This document shows positions 43,759-51,731 of a stretch of DNA of 51,731 nt, piece by piece. The notes beneath the pieces are model-generated. The model was not told the DNA's origin. It saw only the letters and a program-made list of their open reading frames with translations, and did no database searches. This DNA is from Flavobacteriaceae bacterium. Lineage in GTDB: Bacteria > Bacteroidota > Bacteroidia > Flavobacteriales > Flavobacteriaceae. The position numbers and the translations under genes are program-made. The stretch lies in NCBI GenBank assembly GCA_013043685.1, contig JABDNT010000045.1:1-51731 (forward strand), written 5' to 3'. Positions within the stretch are counted from its first letter, which is position 1, and each line of letters begins with the position of its first letter.

Positions 43759-44513
43759 TGAAAAAGAACTTATTATTACTTGGATTCTTTGTGTCAATCT
43801 GTGGCGCAGCACAAAACGATCTTCCGGATATGTCTGCTATCGACACCTTGATTGTAAAGTCCTATTGGGGAGAAGTTAACGTGAATGGTGTAACCGGCAA
43901 TAAAAGTGGATTGAAGGTCGTCCACACGGATAGTCAGGCCAAACGAAAAATGATCGATAATAGCGCTTCGGGCCAATATTACGATATGAAAGTAAATGGG
44001 AAAACGCTCAGGCTAGCTGCCCGCAGTCCGAAGGGATTCGAATCTCTAGACTTTATTCTTAGCATACCTAATCGTATTTTTGTTCAGGTTGAAATGATAA
44101 AAGGCGGAGAAATTGTCCTTCAAAACCTGCTCCACGGAATCGAGGTAAACCACAGAAACGGTTCATTCAAAGGGCGTAATATCGGGGACTATGCGCTAGT
44201 AAATCTGGCGAATGGCTCCATAGATATTAAATTTAATTCTGTTAACAGGTCGCGTCCAATTTCCTTGGTCACAATGAACGGTGGAATTACAGTTTCTTTA
44301 CCTAAAACAGTACAGAGGGATGTCCGACTAATTTCACGTAAGAACGGATACTTATGGAGTGATTTTGACCTGACTGGTGTCTTGCCTGTCGCACGTTTGA
44401 ATGTACGGTCTTATTCGAAAGAACCTATCGATGGTACTGTGAAGATAAACGGAGGTGGCAAATTATTGTTTCTTTCCACCGAAAATGGTCCTATAGAGAT
44501 TTTGAAGGACTAA
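43755..44513 (+). CDS. Exported DUF4097-like beta-solenoid protein
   Basis: 252 residues with a signal peptide (1-20, ending CGAAQ). The mature part is repetitive beta structure in the style of DUF4097/DUF2807 (LIVKSYWGEVNVNG, GIEVNHRNGSFKGRNIGDYALVNLANGSIDIKF in part). It overlaps the membrane protein gene by ATGA. Probably the output or sensed partner of the sigma/anti-sigma pair; a strong bidirectional terminator follows. Confidence 0.8.
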   Translation: MMKKNLLLLGFFVSICGAAQNDLPDMSAIDTLIVKSYWGEVNVNGVTGNKSGLKVVHTDSQAKRKMIDNSASGQYYDMKVNGKTLRLAARSPKGFESLDFILSIPNRIFVQVEMIKGGEIVLQNLLHGIEVNHRNGSFKGRNIGDYALVNLANGSIDIKFNSVNRSRPISLVTMNGGITVSLPKTVQRDVRLISRKNGYLWSDFDLTGVLPVARLNVRSYSKEPIDGTVKINGGGKLLFLSTENGPIEILKD

Positions 44514-44550
44514 ATAAAAAAAGCCCGCAGACAGCGGGCTTTTTTTATTT
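44512..44550. terminator. Bidirectional terminator between convergent genes
   Basis: A perfect 17-bp stem (44512-44528 with 44534-44550), loop AGACA. A run of seven A on one side and seven T on the other allows use from both directions, serving the DUF4097 gene and the minus-strand gene at 44561. Confidence 0.93.
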
Positions 44551-44560
44551 GAGAAAGGAA

Positions 44561-45013
44561 TTATTTTGCTTTTCTGAAAACATAACGGGTGATATAAATA
44601 CCGTTATTATCGCCTTTTCCTCCCGCGCTTTCAACTCCACTGGTTACAAAAGCGAGTTCCCAGCCTTCTTCTGCCATGGTATTGATCTTAGACATTACCA
44701 ACGCGTCGTTGGCGGCGATATTCTGAAAACGAATTCCACCAATATTATAGAAGTTAAGTAGCTTGGTTTCATCAAATCCTTTCACGCGAATATCGCTACG
44801 GTTGGATTTATTTCGACCATTTTCATCTTCAGTACGTGTTGAGGTGAATTCTTTATAGTCTCGTGCGTCGTTAGCAGTGATCATCCGCGATCTTCCTACC
44901 CCGTTGGGAACAATCGACTCGATAACGGTTACTAACTGATATTCATAATTCTGAGCTGTGTTTACCTGAACAAAGGCAAAAACCGCGAAAATTGTAATTA
45001 GGATTTTTTTCAT
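44561..45013 (-). CDS. Small exported protein, DUF4177-like
   Basis: 150 residues from MKKILITIFAVFAF; upstream in-frame codons would put charged residues before the signal peptide (1-20, ending VNTAQ). The C-terminal EEGWELAFVTSG resembles the GWELV motif of DUF4177 proteins. The middle has many Asn and Arg. Role unknown. It has its own promoter and faces the DUF4097 gene across a shared terminator. Confidence 0.75.
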   Translation of the reverse strand: MKKILITIFAVFAFVQVNTAQNYEYQLVTVIESIVPNGVGRSRMITANDARDYKEFTSTRTEDENGRNKSNRSDIRVKGFDETKLLNFYNIGGIRFQNIAANDALVMSKINTMAEEGWELAFVTSGVESAGGKGDNNGIYITRYVFRKAK

Positions 45014-45041
45014 AATAGTGTTTTTGTTTACGTGCAAGCGG

Positions 45042-45049
45042 CAAATATA
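45042..45049 (-). promoter_or_regulatory. -7 promoter box for the DUF4177-like gene
   Basis: TATATTTG on the minus strand is an exact TANNTTTG, 28 nt before the ATG at 45013. Confidence 0.5.
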
Positions 45050-45096
45050 AAGGAATTATGATGCGATTTGTTTTTATTTTCTGAATTTTGCAGTGA

Positions 45097-46026
45097 ATGA
45101 AAGGAACGGTTTACAAATCGACAGGTAGCTGGTACACGGTAAAGGCCGAAAATGGCAAATTCTTTGAATGCAGGATCAAGGGGAAATTCAGAATTGAAGG
45201 CATAAAGAGCACCAACCCTGTTGCCGTAGGAGATCATGTTTATTTCGATGTGGAGACCAAAGGAGACGAAACAGTCGGGATTATCCATACCATCGACGAA
45301 AGGGAGAATTATATTATTCGCCGTTCTGTAAAGCTTAGCAAACAAACACATATAATCGCGGCTAATATCGATGTGGCGTTTCTTCTAATCACACTGAATA
45401 ATCCCGTAACCTTTACGACCTTTATCGATCGTTTCCTTGTAACTGCTGAAGCTTATGATATTGAAGCTGTATTGTTGTTCAATAAGATCGACAGTTGTTC
45501 CGAAGAAGAGTTGCTCGAAATCAAATACCTGGCCGCTTTATATCGTAAAATTGGGTATACCTGTTTAGGAATTTCAGCTAAAACAGGTAAGAATATAGAC
45601 AAGGTCAAAACACTGATGGACAGAAAAGTATGTATGTTTTCAGGGCATAGCGGTGTAGGTAAATCCACTTTAATTAACACCCTTGAGCCAGGATTGAATT
45701 TAAGGACCTTAGAAATCTCCGAACAACATCAGCAGGGACAACACACAACGACATTTGCCGAGATGTACGACTTGTCTTTCGGCGCTAAGATCATCGATAC
45801 ACCGGGGATAAAAGGCTTTGGTGTTGTTCAAATGGACGATGAAGAATTGGGGGATTACTTCCCGGAATTCTTCAGGTTGAAGCAGGAATGTAAATTCAAC
45901 AACTGCCTGCATGTGGAAGAACCACGATGTGCAGTTAAGAAAGCTATAGAAGATGAGGAAATCGCATGGTCGCGTTATAAAAGTTACTTGCAGATCTTGA
46001 CAGGCGATGATGATACATACCGCTAA
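45097..46026 (+). CDS. rsgA: Ribosome small-subunit GTPase RsgA
   Basis: A circularly permuted GTPase that checks late 30S assembly. 309 residues. An N-terminal OB fold (1 to about 70) precedes the G domain in permuted order: NKID (G4) at about 128-131, then GHSGVGKST (G1) near 186-194, then DTPG (G3). The C-terminal zinc motif is C-x4-C-x-H-x5-C (CKFNNCLHVEEPRC). A GAATTTTG box 6 nt before the ATG may be its -7 element. Confidence 0.97.
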   Translation: MKGTVYKSTGSWYTVKAENGKFFECRIKGKFRIEGIKSTNPVAVGDHVYFDVETKGDETVGIIHTIDERENYIIRRSVKLSKQTHIIAANIDVAFLLITLNNPVTFTTFIDRFLVTAEAYDIEAVLLFNKIDSCSEEELLEIKYLAALYRKIGYTCLGISAKTGKNIDKVKTLMDRKVCMFSGHSGVGKSTLINTLEPGLNLRTLEISEQHQQGQHTTTFAEMYDLSFGAKIIDTPGIKGFGVVQMDDEELGDYFPEFFRLKQECKFNNCLHVEEPRCAVKKAIEDEEIAWSRYKSYLQILTGDDDTYR

Positions 46027-46037
46027 CAGCAAATAAT

Positions 46038-46490
46038 ATGAGAGCAGTTATTCAAAGAGTAAAAGAAGCATCCGTTAGCGTAGATGCTAAAGTGATTTCA
46101 GAAATCGGCTCCGGATTTTTAATACTGTTAGGTGTTGAAACTGAAGATACACCTGAGGACATTTCATGGCTGGCTGGGAAAATAGCACGTCTACGGGTTT
46201 TTTCAGATGATAGGGGTGCTATGAATAAAAGTATTCAGGAATCTGGGGGAGATATAATTGTGGTAAGTCAGTTTACGTTGCATGCCAGCACAAAAAAAGG
46301 TAATAGGCCATCTTTTATTAAAGCAGCCCGTCCTGATATGGCTGTACCCATGTATGAAACATTTGTTAGCGAAATGGCACAATTGATAGGTAAAGATGTA
46401 TATACAGGTAAATTTGGTGCCATGATGGATGTTTCTCTGGTGAACGATGGTCCCGTTACTATAGTTATAGACTCAAAAATAAAGGAATAA
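46038..46490 (+). CDS. dtd: D-aminoacyl-tRNA deacylase
   Basis: Removes D-amino acids (and glycine) wrongly attached to tRNA. 150 residues of normal length, with SQFTLHA near 77-83 and the cross-subunit GPVT motif near 139-142. It follows rsgA by 11 bp, an order common in this group. Confidence 0.96.
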   Translation: MRAVIQRVKEASVSVDAKVISEIGSGFLILLGVETEDTPEDISWLAGKIARLRVFSDDRGAMNKSIQESGGDIIVVSQFTLHASTKKGNRPSFIKAARPDMAVPMYETFVSEMAQLIGKDVYTGKFGAMMDVSLVNDGPVTIVIDSKIKE

Positions 46491-46615
46491 ATGCGCGTTA
46501 GAGCATTACGCAAATTAACCAATTGTCTTACCTTCGGGTGTTGAAGCTGAAGATGTTTTGCAGTCGAATTGTAAAATGATGAAACGAAAAGTCAGGACTT
46601 ATTAAATCTAAAATC

Positions 46616-46942
46616 ATGGATTTCAAACACTCCCAACAAGCGGTAGACCAATGGATCAAAGAACACGGGGTACGCTATTTTAACGAACTCACCAATATGG
46701 CACAACTCACTGAAGAGGTAGGTGAAGTAGCGCGGATCATTGCGAGGCGATATGGAGAACAAAGTGAAAAGGACAGTGATAAAACTAAGGATCTTGGTGA
46801 AGAATTAGCCGATGTGATCTTTGTGGTTTTGTGCCTTGCCAACCAGACCGGAATTGACCTTGAAGAAGCTTTCTACAAAAAATTGGATAAGAAGACAAAA
46901 CGTGATCACGATCGACATCACGGAAATAAAAAATTAAACTAA
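46616..46942 (+). CDS. MazG-like nucleotide pyrophosphohydrolase
   Basis: 108 residues with one MazG domain: LTEEVGEVARII supplies the E-x2-E pair and GEELADVIFVV the E-x2-D pair that bind magnesium. Such short all-alpha NTP pyrophosphatases clear non-canonical or excess nucleotides; the substrate is unknown here. Its stop codon shares one base with the next start (TAATG). Confidence 0.92.
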   Translation: MDFKHSQQAVDQWIKEHGVRYFNELTNMAQLTEEVGEVARIIARRYGEQSEKDSDKTKDLGEELADVIFVVLCLANQTGIDLEEAFYKKLDKKTKRDHDRHHGNKKLN

Positions 46943-47184
46943 TGTTGAAGCGCGTTATTAACCATAAAGGATTTTGGAGATCTGTGATATCTCTGGCAAT
47001 TGCATTTGCCGTATTGTTTACCATAATTAAGTGGGCAATCGAAGGTTTTTCGATGGCTTATTTCAGCGAACAAAATCCGCTTTATTTCTTTGGAGGAGTA
47101 GTCGCGGCAGGATTGGTATATGGATTCTTTGTTACTTTTGGAAAATTCAGAGCCAGGCTGAAAAAGGAAGATCGGAAAAAATGA
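46942..47184 (+). CDS. Small two-helix membrane protein
   Basis: 80 residues with two membrane helices (about 11-32 and 46-65) and a basic C-terminal tail ARLKKEDRKK, which predicts that end in the cytoplasm. No family signature recognised. It overlaps mazG by one base and aroA by four (ATGA), so it is a real, co-translated gene rather than chance. Confidence 0.8.
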   Translation: MLKRVINHKGFWRSVISLAIAFAVLFTIIKWAIEGFSMAYFSEQNPLYFFGGVVAAGLVYGFFVTFGKFRARLKKEDRKK

Positions 47185-48422
47185 AAGCTATGCTCAGCCG
47201 AGATCATGCCTATGCAGATAACCATCCGGTTATTGAAGTTTCGGGTTCCAAAAGTGAGTCGAACAGGCTACTGATCCTTCAGGCACTTTATCCCAATGTT
47301 GGTATTTCGAATCTGTCCGATAGTGATGACACCCGCCTTCTGCAGCAAGCACTGGCGAATTCAAATTCCCGTGAGATCGATGTTCATCATGCGGGTACCG
47401 CGATGCGTTTCCTTACTTCTTATCTAGCTATTCAAGATGGAAGAACAGTAGTATTAACCGGTAGCGATCGAATGAAACAAAGGCCAATCTCCATATTGGT
47501 GGATGCACTTCGGAATTTGGGCGCAAAAATAGAATACATAGGTGAAACAGGTTTTCCACCCCTGAAAATACAGGGAACTGTTTTGCAGACTACTGAAGTC
47601 AAAATTGAATCCGGTACCAGCAGCCAGTACATTTCCTCCTTGCTATTAATTGCACCGTCCTTACCTAATGGCCTGAAAATTAAAATGAAAGGAAATGTGA
47701 CTTCCAGGCCCTATATCGATATGACATGTCATTTGCTGCGTGGGATAGGTTGCCAGGTTGATATGAGTGAAAATTCGATACAGATATATCCGTTGGAGAA
47801 ACATGATCCAGTTAATGTTGTTGTTGAATCCGATTGGAGTTCGGCTTCTTATTTTTACAGTGTAGTGTCACTTTCAGAAAACCTGTCAGTTACACTCAGA
47901 AGCTATAAGCATAATAGCTTGCAGGGTGATGCAGCTGTGAGCAATATATACAAGTCACTTGGTGTAGATACTCGATTTGATGAAATGAATAATAGGATTG
48001 TACTTGCCAAAAATGAAAAGCCAGTCACAAAAAAACTAACCCTCGATCTGGCCAGAACACCCGATATTGCCCAGACTATTGCCGTAAGTTGTTTCGGGCA
48101 TGGGATAGCTTGTGAACTAACGGGCTTACATACTTTAAAGATTAAGGAGACCGACAGGTTGGCTGCCCTAAAAAACGAACTCGAAAAATTGGGTGGAAAA
48201 GTAGAAATTACGAAAGATTCACTTCTTCTCAGTCCAGCGGAACGTATGAATGGGGGAATTGTCATAAACACTTACGATGATCATCGTATGGCTATGGCTT
48301 TTGCACCTTTGGCATTAAAGCATTCAATAGGGATAGAGGACCCCGAAGTGGTATCCAAATCGTTTCCATCATTTTGGGAGGCTATTGCCAGGACAGGTAT
48401 TCGCACCGAAATTCAAAGATAA
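47181..48422 (+). CDS. aroA: 5-enolpyruvylshikimate-3-phosphate synthase
   Basis: Sixth step of the shikimate pathway. 413 residues from the ATG at 47181; a longer frame from 47031 only reads through the preceding gene. The catalytic landmarks are present: SGSKSESNRLLIL near 23-35, GTAMRF near 72-77, RMKQRPI near 97-103, and DDHRMAMAFAPLAL near the C-terminus. It is slightly short for the family, which is usual in the Bacteroidota. Confidence 0.95.
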   Translation: MKAMLSRDHAYADNHPVIEVSGSKSESNRLLILQALYPNVGISNLSDSDDTRLLQQALANSNSREIDVHHAGTAMRFLTSYLAIQDGRTVVLTGSDRMKQRPISILVDALRNLGAKIEYIGETGFPPLKIQGTVLQTTEVKIESGTSSQYISSLLLIAPSLPNGLKIKMKGNVTSRPYIDMTCHLLRGIGCQVDMSENSIQIYPLEKHDPVNVVVESDWSSASYFYSVVSLSENLSVTLRSYKHNSLQGDAAVSNIYKSLGVDTRFDEMNNRIVLAKNEKPVTKKLTLDLARTPDIAQTIAVSCFGHGIACELTGLHTLKIKETDRLAALKNELEKLGGKVEITKDSLLLSPAERMNGGIVINTYDDHRMAMAFAPLALKHSIGIEDPEVVSKSFPSFWEAIARTGIRTEIQR

Positions 48423-48434
48423 ATCCTGTTTTAC

Positions 48435-48466
48435 TTGACAACCCCTATCCTGAGATTGTATATTTG
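48435..48466 (+). promoter_or_regulatory. Promoter for queA
   Basis: TTGACA (48435-48440) and TATATTTG (48459-48466, exact TANNTTTG) are separated by 21 bp counted from the TTG, a near-consensus Bacteroidota promoter 27 nt before the ATG. Confidence 0.7.
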
Positions 48467-48493
48467 CTGCTTTTATCATAAAACTGCACTTCT

Positions 48494-49549
48494 ATGGGAA
48501 TGAAACTCTCCAATTTCAACTTCGATCTTCCAGCTGATCTTTTGGCCGAATACCCGGCTCCAAACAGGGATGAGGCAAGGTTAATGGTTCTAAACCGAAA
48601 AGATCACTCTATTGAGCATAAAATGTTTAAGGATCTCATCGACTATTTTGAGGAAGACGATGTTCTGGTTTTAAATAATACCAAGGTTTTTCCAGCCCGT
48701 TTATTTGGAAATAAGGAGAAAACCGGGGCAAGGATAGAAGTATTTTTGCTACGTGAGTTAAATCCCGAAACAAGGCTTTGGGATGTTCTGGTAGACCCGG
48801 CAAGAAAGATTCGTATTGGGAACAAACTTTATTTTGGGGAAGACGAGTCGTTGGTGGCTGAAGTGATTGACAATACTACTTCAAGAGGACGAACTCTTCG
48901 GTTCTTGTTCGATGGCTCTTATGAAGAATTCAGAAGCAAACTTACCGAACTTGGAGAAACACCCTTGCCTAAATATATCAAGCGAGATGTGGAGCCCGAG
49001 GATGCGGAGCGATATCAAACAATTTTCGCCAAGGAAGAAGGAGCTGTAGCAGCCCCAACTGCTGGGCTACACTTCTCAAAGCACCTGTTGAAACGCTTGG
49101 AAATTAAAGGTATCAATTTTGCTGAAGTGACCTTACACGTGGGATTAGGAACATTCAGTCCGGTGGAGGTTGAAGATCTCTCAAAGCATAAAATGGATTC
49201 TGAAGAGATAATTATTCCACAAAAAGCAGTAGATATAATTAACGACGGAATTACTCAGAAGAGAAGAATTTGTTCTGTTGGAACAACAGTGATGAGAGCT
49301 CTTGAAAGTTCTGTTTCTTCTAATAATACGTTAAATGCTTATAGTGGATGGACCAATAAATTCATTTTCCCTCCTTACGATTTCAGTATAGCAAATAGTA
49401 TGGTGACCAACTTTCACACACCGAAGTCAACCTTATTAATGATGGTATCTGCTTTTGCCGGACATGAATTTATTAAGGAGGCGTATGCCGAGGCTATTAA
49501 GGAAAAATACAGGTTCTACACTTACGGTGATGCCATGTTAATCATCTAA
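48494..49549 (+). CDS. queA: tRNA preQ1(34) S-adenosylmethionine ribosyltransferase-isomerase
   Basis: Penultimate step of queuosine synthesis; transfers ribose from SAM to preQ1 in tRNA. 351 residues (349 if the ATG at 48500 is used). Family motifs include [14 protein letters not shown] near the start, [23 protein letters not shown] and [10 protein letters not shown]. It has its own promoter and a terminator directly after. Confidence 0.97.
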   Translation: MGMKLSNFNFDLPADLLAEYPAPNRDEARLMVLNRKDHSIEHKMFKDLIDYFEEDDVLVLNNTKVFPARLFGNKEKTGARIEVFLLRELNPETRLWDVLVDPARKIRIGNKLYFGEDESLVAEVIDNTTSRGRTLRFLFDGSYEEFRSKLTELGETPLPKYIKRDVEPEDAERYQTIFAKEEGAVAAPTAGLHFSKHLLKRLEIKGINFAEVTLHVGLGTFSPVEVEDLSKHKMDSEEIIIPQKAVDIINDGITQKRRICSVGTTVMRALESSVSSNNTLNAYSGWTNKFIFPPYDFSIANSMVTNFHTPKSTLLMMVSAFAGHEFIKEAYAEAIKEKYRFYTYGDAMLII

Positions 49550-49558
49550 ACAATATAT

Positions 49559-49583
49559 AAACCCGGTATTTACCGGGTTTTTT
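49559..49583 (+). terminator. Intrinsic terminator after queA
   Basis: AAACCCGGTA-TT-TACCGGGTTT followed by more T. The tight loop opens to four or more bases in practice. Confidence 0.88.
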
Positions 49584-49664
49584 AATTTCTGGAGGTTCCA
49601 TTTTCTAAAATCAAAATAAAAGGGTAATTTAGTGTGCTTATAGTTCAACTAATCAATACTTTAA

Positions 49665-51323
49665 ATGAAAAAAGCATTACTCTACTTTTTTCTTTTTGCA
49701 ATCTTTATCTCTTCCTATGCCCAGGATGAAGACAACTATTTGCCGGTTAGTTGGGAACAAAATATTCAAACGTCTGTCACTCCTATTGAATTACCTCTTT
49801 TAGACCTGTCCCATATTCAGCAGGAAGACATGATTAACGACAGGGATAAAAGTCTTCCATGGCGTTATGGTATCAAGCGGGATATTCCTCTGGATATTCA
49901 GGAGCAAGGAGTTCTAACCGAGCTTCCTAATGGAGACAAGATCTGGCAGGTCGCTATCAAGTCTACAGGGGCTATCAATCTCAGTATTAATTTCGATCAA
50001 TTCTATATTCCCGGGGGTGGGCGTCTTCATTTCTACAATGACGACCGTACAGATGTGTCAAAAACTTACTCCAGGGCTTCCAATAGGCCGAATAAACGCT
50101 TAGGTGCCTGGTTTGTATCCGGAGAAATAATCTGGATAGAATACTATCAGCCTTTCAATGTGGCTGAAAAGGCAAGTCTGGTGGTCGAAGGACTTATTCA
50201 CGGGTATCGCATGGGTGAAGTGAATGCCTATGTGAATGCAATGCGTGGATTGAATGATTCCGGTGACTGCAACTATGATGTCAATTGTCCGATTGGGGAG
50301 GATTTCGATGATAAGAAAGATCTGGTTAAAAAGGCAGTGACTTTACTTAATTTAGGAAATGGATACTTATGTTCAGCTGTGCTAATGAACAACACCGCCC
50401 GGGACAAAACACCCTATCTCCTTACAGCTAACCATTGCCTGGACTTTAGTGACCCGGCATTATGGTCTGTACGCTTTAACTGGGTTAGTCCGAATCCGGT
50501 GTGTGGTACTGAGAATGAGAGTGGTGATATTGAAACAAATTTTACGATGAGCGGCGCAGCATTAAAGGCCAAAAACACAACTACCGATTTTGCTCTTGTG
50601 GAATTGTATAACGAGATCCCGGGCTCATGGGATGTGACATTTGCAGGCTGGGACAATTCCGATGATTTGCCCTTATTTGAAGTTGGTATTCATCACCCTA
50701 ATGGTGATATAATGAAGATTTGCCGGGATGACAGTGGCGCCATAAAGGAAAATGCAAATGGTACCGAAGTGTGGTTGATAAAAGGAGTTTCTGTAGGTAA
50801 TGGTGACGGATGGGAAATTGGTACAACAGAAAGCGGTTCGTCCGGATCCCCGCTCTTCAATGAAGATGGCAGGGTGATCGGCCAATTATACGCCGGTCAG
50901 TCGTTCTGCAATGGTATACAGAACAATGGTGACTATGACATATACGGACGATTAGGAGTATCCTGGGCTGCAGGCTCGACAGCTGATAGCAGGCTTATGG
51001 AATGGTTGGATCCAGGAGGAACCGGACAAACCAATATGGATGGTATGCAGAACATACTTAGTGTTCCTGAAAATGAAATAACAGGACAATTGGAGATTTA
51101 TCCAAATCCCGCTTCATCAGAAATTACCGTGATGAACTCCAGGTATCCTAACCTGGTGTATAAATTTTATACAGTTACCGGCCAACAGCTATCCTACGGC
51201 TCGGTATCGAGTACTATGAATACTATCAATGTTGAGTCCTATGCTCGCGGTGTCTATTTTCTTCACCTGATCGATGAGGACAGTGGTGCAGCAATTACGA
51301 AAAAGATTATCATAAGCCGATAG
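49665..51323 (+). CDS. Secreted trypsin-like serine protease with type A T9SS domain
   Basis: 552 residues. A signal peptide (1-20, ending SSYAQ) and a propeptide-like beta domain (about 21-190) precede an S1-type protease domain resembling lysyl endopeptidases. The triad reads His257 (LTANHC), Asp308 (TTDFALVEL) and Ser395 (GSSGSPLF). Several Cys (CNYDVNCP, LCSAVL, NPVCG, QSFCNG) could form disulfides. The C-terminal about 80 residues begin LEIYPNPASSEITV and match the type A T9SS sorting domain, so it is exported to the surface or medium. Cleavage preference is inferred from the family only. Confidence 0.9.
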   Translation: MKKALLYFFLFAIFISSYAQDEDNYLPVSWEQNIQTSVTPIELPLLDLSHIQQEDMINDRDKSLPWRYGIKRDIPLDIQEQGVLTELPNGDKIWQVAIKSTGAINLSINFDQFYIPGGGRLHFYNDDRTDVSKTYSRASNRPNKRLGAWFVSGEIIWIEYYQPFNVAEKASLVVEGLIHGYRMGEVNAYVNAMRGLNDSGDCNYDVNCPIGEDFDDKKDLVKKAVTLLNLGNGYLCSAVLMNNTARDKTPYLLTANHCLDFSDPALWSVRFNWVSPNPVCGTENESGDIETNFTMSGAALKAKNTTTDFALVELYNEIPGSWDVTFAGWDNSDDLPLFEVGIHHPNGDIMKICRDDSGAIKENANGTEVWLIKGVSVGNGDGWEIGTTESGSSGSPLFNEDGRVIGQLYAGQSFCNGIQNNGDYDIYGRLGVSWAAGSTADSRLMEWLDPGGTGQTNMDGMQNILSVPENEITGQLEIYPNPASSEITVMNSRYPNLVYKFYTVTGQQLSYGSVSSTMNTINVESYARGVYFLHLIDEDSGAAITKKIIISR

Positions 51324-51385
51324 ATTCTACATCCATACCTTAGTTTCCAGGCTTTCCCTATTTTTTTTACTACAGTTTTATATGG

Positions 51386-51393
51386 TACTTTTG
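51386..51393 (+). promoter_or_regulatory. -7 promoter box for rlmN
   Basis: TACTTTTG is an exact TANNTTTG ending 7 nt before the ATG, so the 5' leader is only a few bases long at most. Confidence 0.5.
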
Positions 51394-51400
51394 CAACCTT

Positions 51401-51731
51401 ATGAGTTTGGAGAAGAAAGATATCAGGGCGTTGTCCAAAGAACAGCTGCAGGAGTTTTTTATTAGCCTGGGCGATAAGAAGTTTCGTGGCGATCAGGTAT
51501 ATGAATGGCTTTGGAATAAAGGGGTTCATAAGTTCGAAGATATGACCAATATATCCAAGAATACCAGGGCACAACTTGAGGAGCATTTTGTGATCAATCA
51601 CATAGAAGTAGATAGTCTTCAGAAGAGTAAGGACGGTACGATAAAGAACGCTGTTAAATTACACGATGGATTGGTGGTCGAATCTGTCTTGATTCCAACA
51701 AGTTCCAGAACCACAGCATGTGTATCTTCCC
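51401..51731 (+). CDS. rlmN: 23S rRNA (adenine-C2)-methyltransferase RlmN, 5' part
   Basis: The first 110 codons of a gene cut by the right edge. The N-terminal domain reads MSLEKKDIRALSKEQLQEFF (residues 1-20), followed by FRGDQVYEWLWNKGV and ESVLIPTSSRTTACVSS. This matches RlmN up to the strand just before the radical-SAM CxxxCxxC motif, which begins at the edge. The enzyme methylates A2503 of 23S rRNA and A37 of some tRNAs. Confidence 0.93.
   Translation, partial: MSLEKKDIRALSKEQLQEFFISLGDKKFRGDQVYEWLWNKGVHKFEDMTNISKNTRAQLEEHFVINHIEVDSLQKSKDGTIKNAVKLHDGLVVESVLIPTSSRTTACVSS

Noticed and set aside
44549-44761. 70-codon plus-strand ORF
   Set aside because: Antisense to the small exported protein at 44561-45013 and overlaps the terminator.
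46491-46544. 17-codon ORF directly after dtd
   Set aside because: Too short, no recognisable features, and no regulatory pattern around it.
46994-47016. GGCAATTGC and TTTGCCGTATTG resembling the shared promoter element
   Set aside because: It lies inside the coding sequence of the small membrane protein and lacks a TTTG box at 33 bp.

Overview
The window looks like a contiguous chromosomal segment from a marine-type member of the Flavobacteriaceae (Bacteroidota). The evidence is a gliding/type IX secretion (T9SS) gene set (gldA, a PorP/SprF protein, secreted proteins with type A and type B T9SS C-terminal domains), a methionine synthase split over two genes, a GSCFA protein, DUF2807/DUF4097 surface proteins, and promoters of the Bacteroidota type (TTG, about 20 bp, TANNTTTG). 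The genus cannot be fixed from sequence alone. I see no tRNA, rRNA, IS element, prophage or CRISPR array.

Layout. 1-3.1 kb: start of a Crp/Fnr regulator (-), era, a small membrane protein (-), der. 3.1-3.9 kb: a 778-bp AT-rich gap. 3.9-8.6 kb: a 1271-residue repeat adhesin with a type B sorting domain, directly followed by its probable PorP/SprF partner. 8.6-11.8 kb: a five-gene minus-strand operon (M23 peptidase, MerR-like regulator, LemA, two TPM-domain proteins). 11.9-16.9 kb: alaS, GSCFA, MORN-repeat protein. 17-20.5 kb: lipoprotein, beta-propeller protein and an orphan LuxR-type response regulator, each behind a promoter with the same element at the same spacing. 20.5-22.4 kb: metK with a SAM-II-like leader (-), and a secreted protein (-). 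22.5-27.3 kb: thrABC behind a possible Thr/Ile leader peptide. 27.3-34.6 kb: a SAM-I riboswitch, then proC, osmC, metH (two genes), metF; then rrf2 and cysH. 34.6-35.6 kb: a PLP dehydratase. 35.6-39.4 kb: a two-gene cassette (PagL-like acyloxyacyl hydrolase plus DUF2807 protein) present twice in tandem. 39.4-40.3 kb: gldA (-). 40.3-42.5 kb: a Phe-rich leader peptide and attenuator, pheA, DAHP synthase/chorismate mutase. 42.5-44.5 kb: sigma factor, membrane anti-sigma candidate and DUF4097 protein, between two almost identical terminators. 44.5-51.7 kb: a small secreted protein (-), rsgA, dtd, mazG-like, a small membrane protein, aroA, queA, a T9SS-secreted serine protease, and the start of rlmN.

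How it fits together. The 20.5-34.6 kb block covers aspartate-family metabolism: aspartate to homoserine and threonine (thrABC), homocysteine methylation with its folate donor (metH, metF), SAM formation (metK) and sulfate reduction (cysH). Its control appears to be by RNA, with two different SAM-responsive RNAs and a candidate Thr/Ile leader peptide. The aromatic branch has a complete-looking transcription attenuator. Envelope functions (lipid A deacylase paralogues, DUF2807/DUF4097 proteins, adhesin, protease, GldA) make up most of the accessory content.

The observations most worth following are the shared element at three promoters near the response regulator, the metK leader with its built-in complementary switch segment, the phe attenuator, and the tandem hydrolase/DUF2807 cassette.
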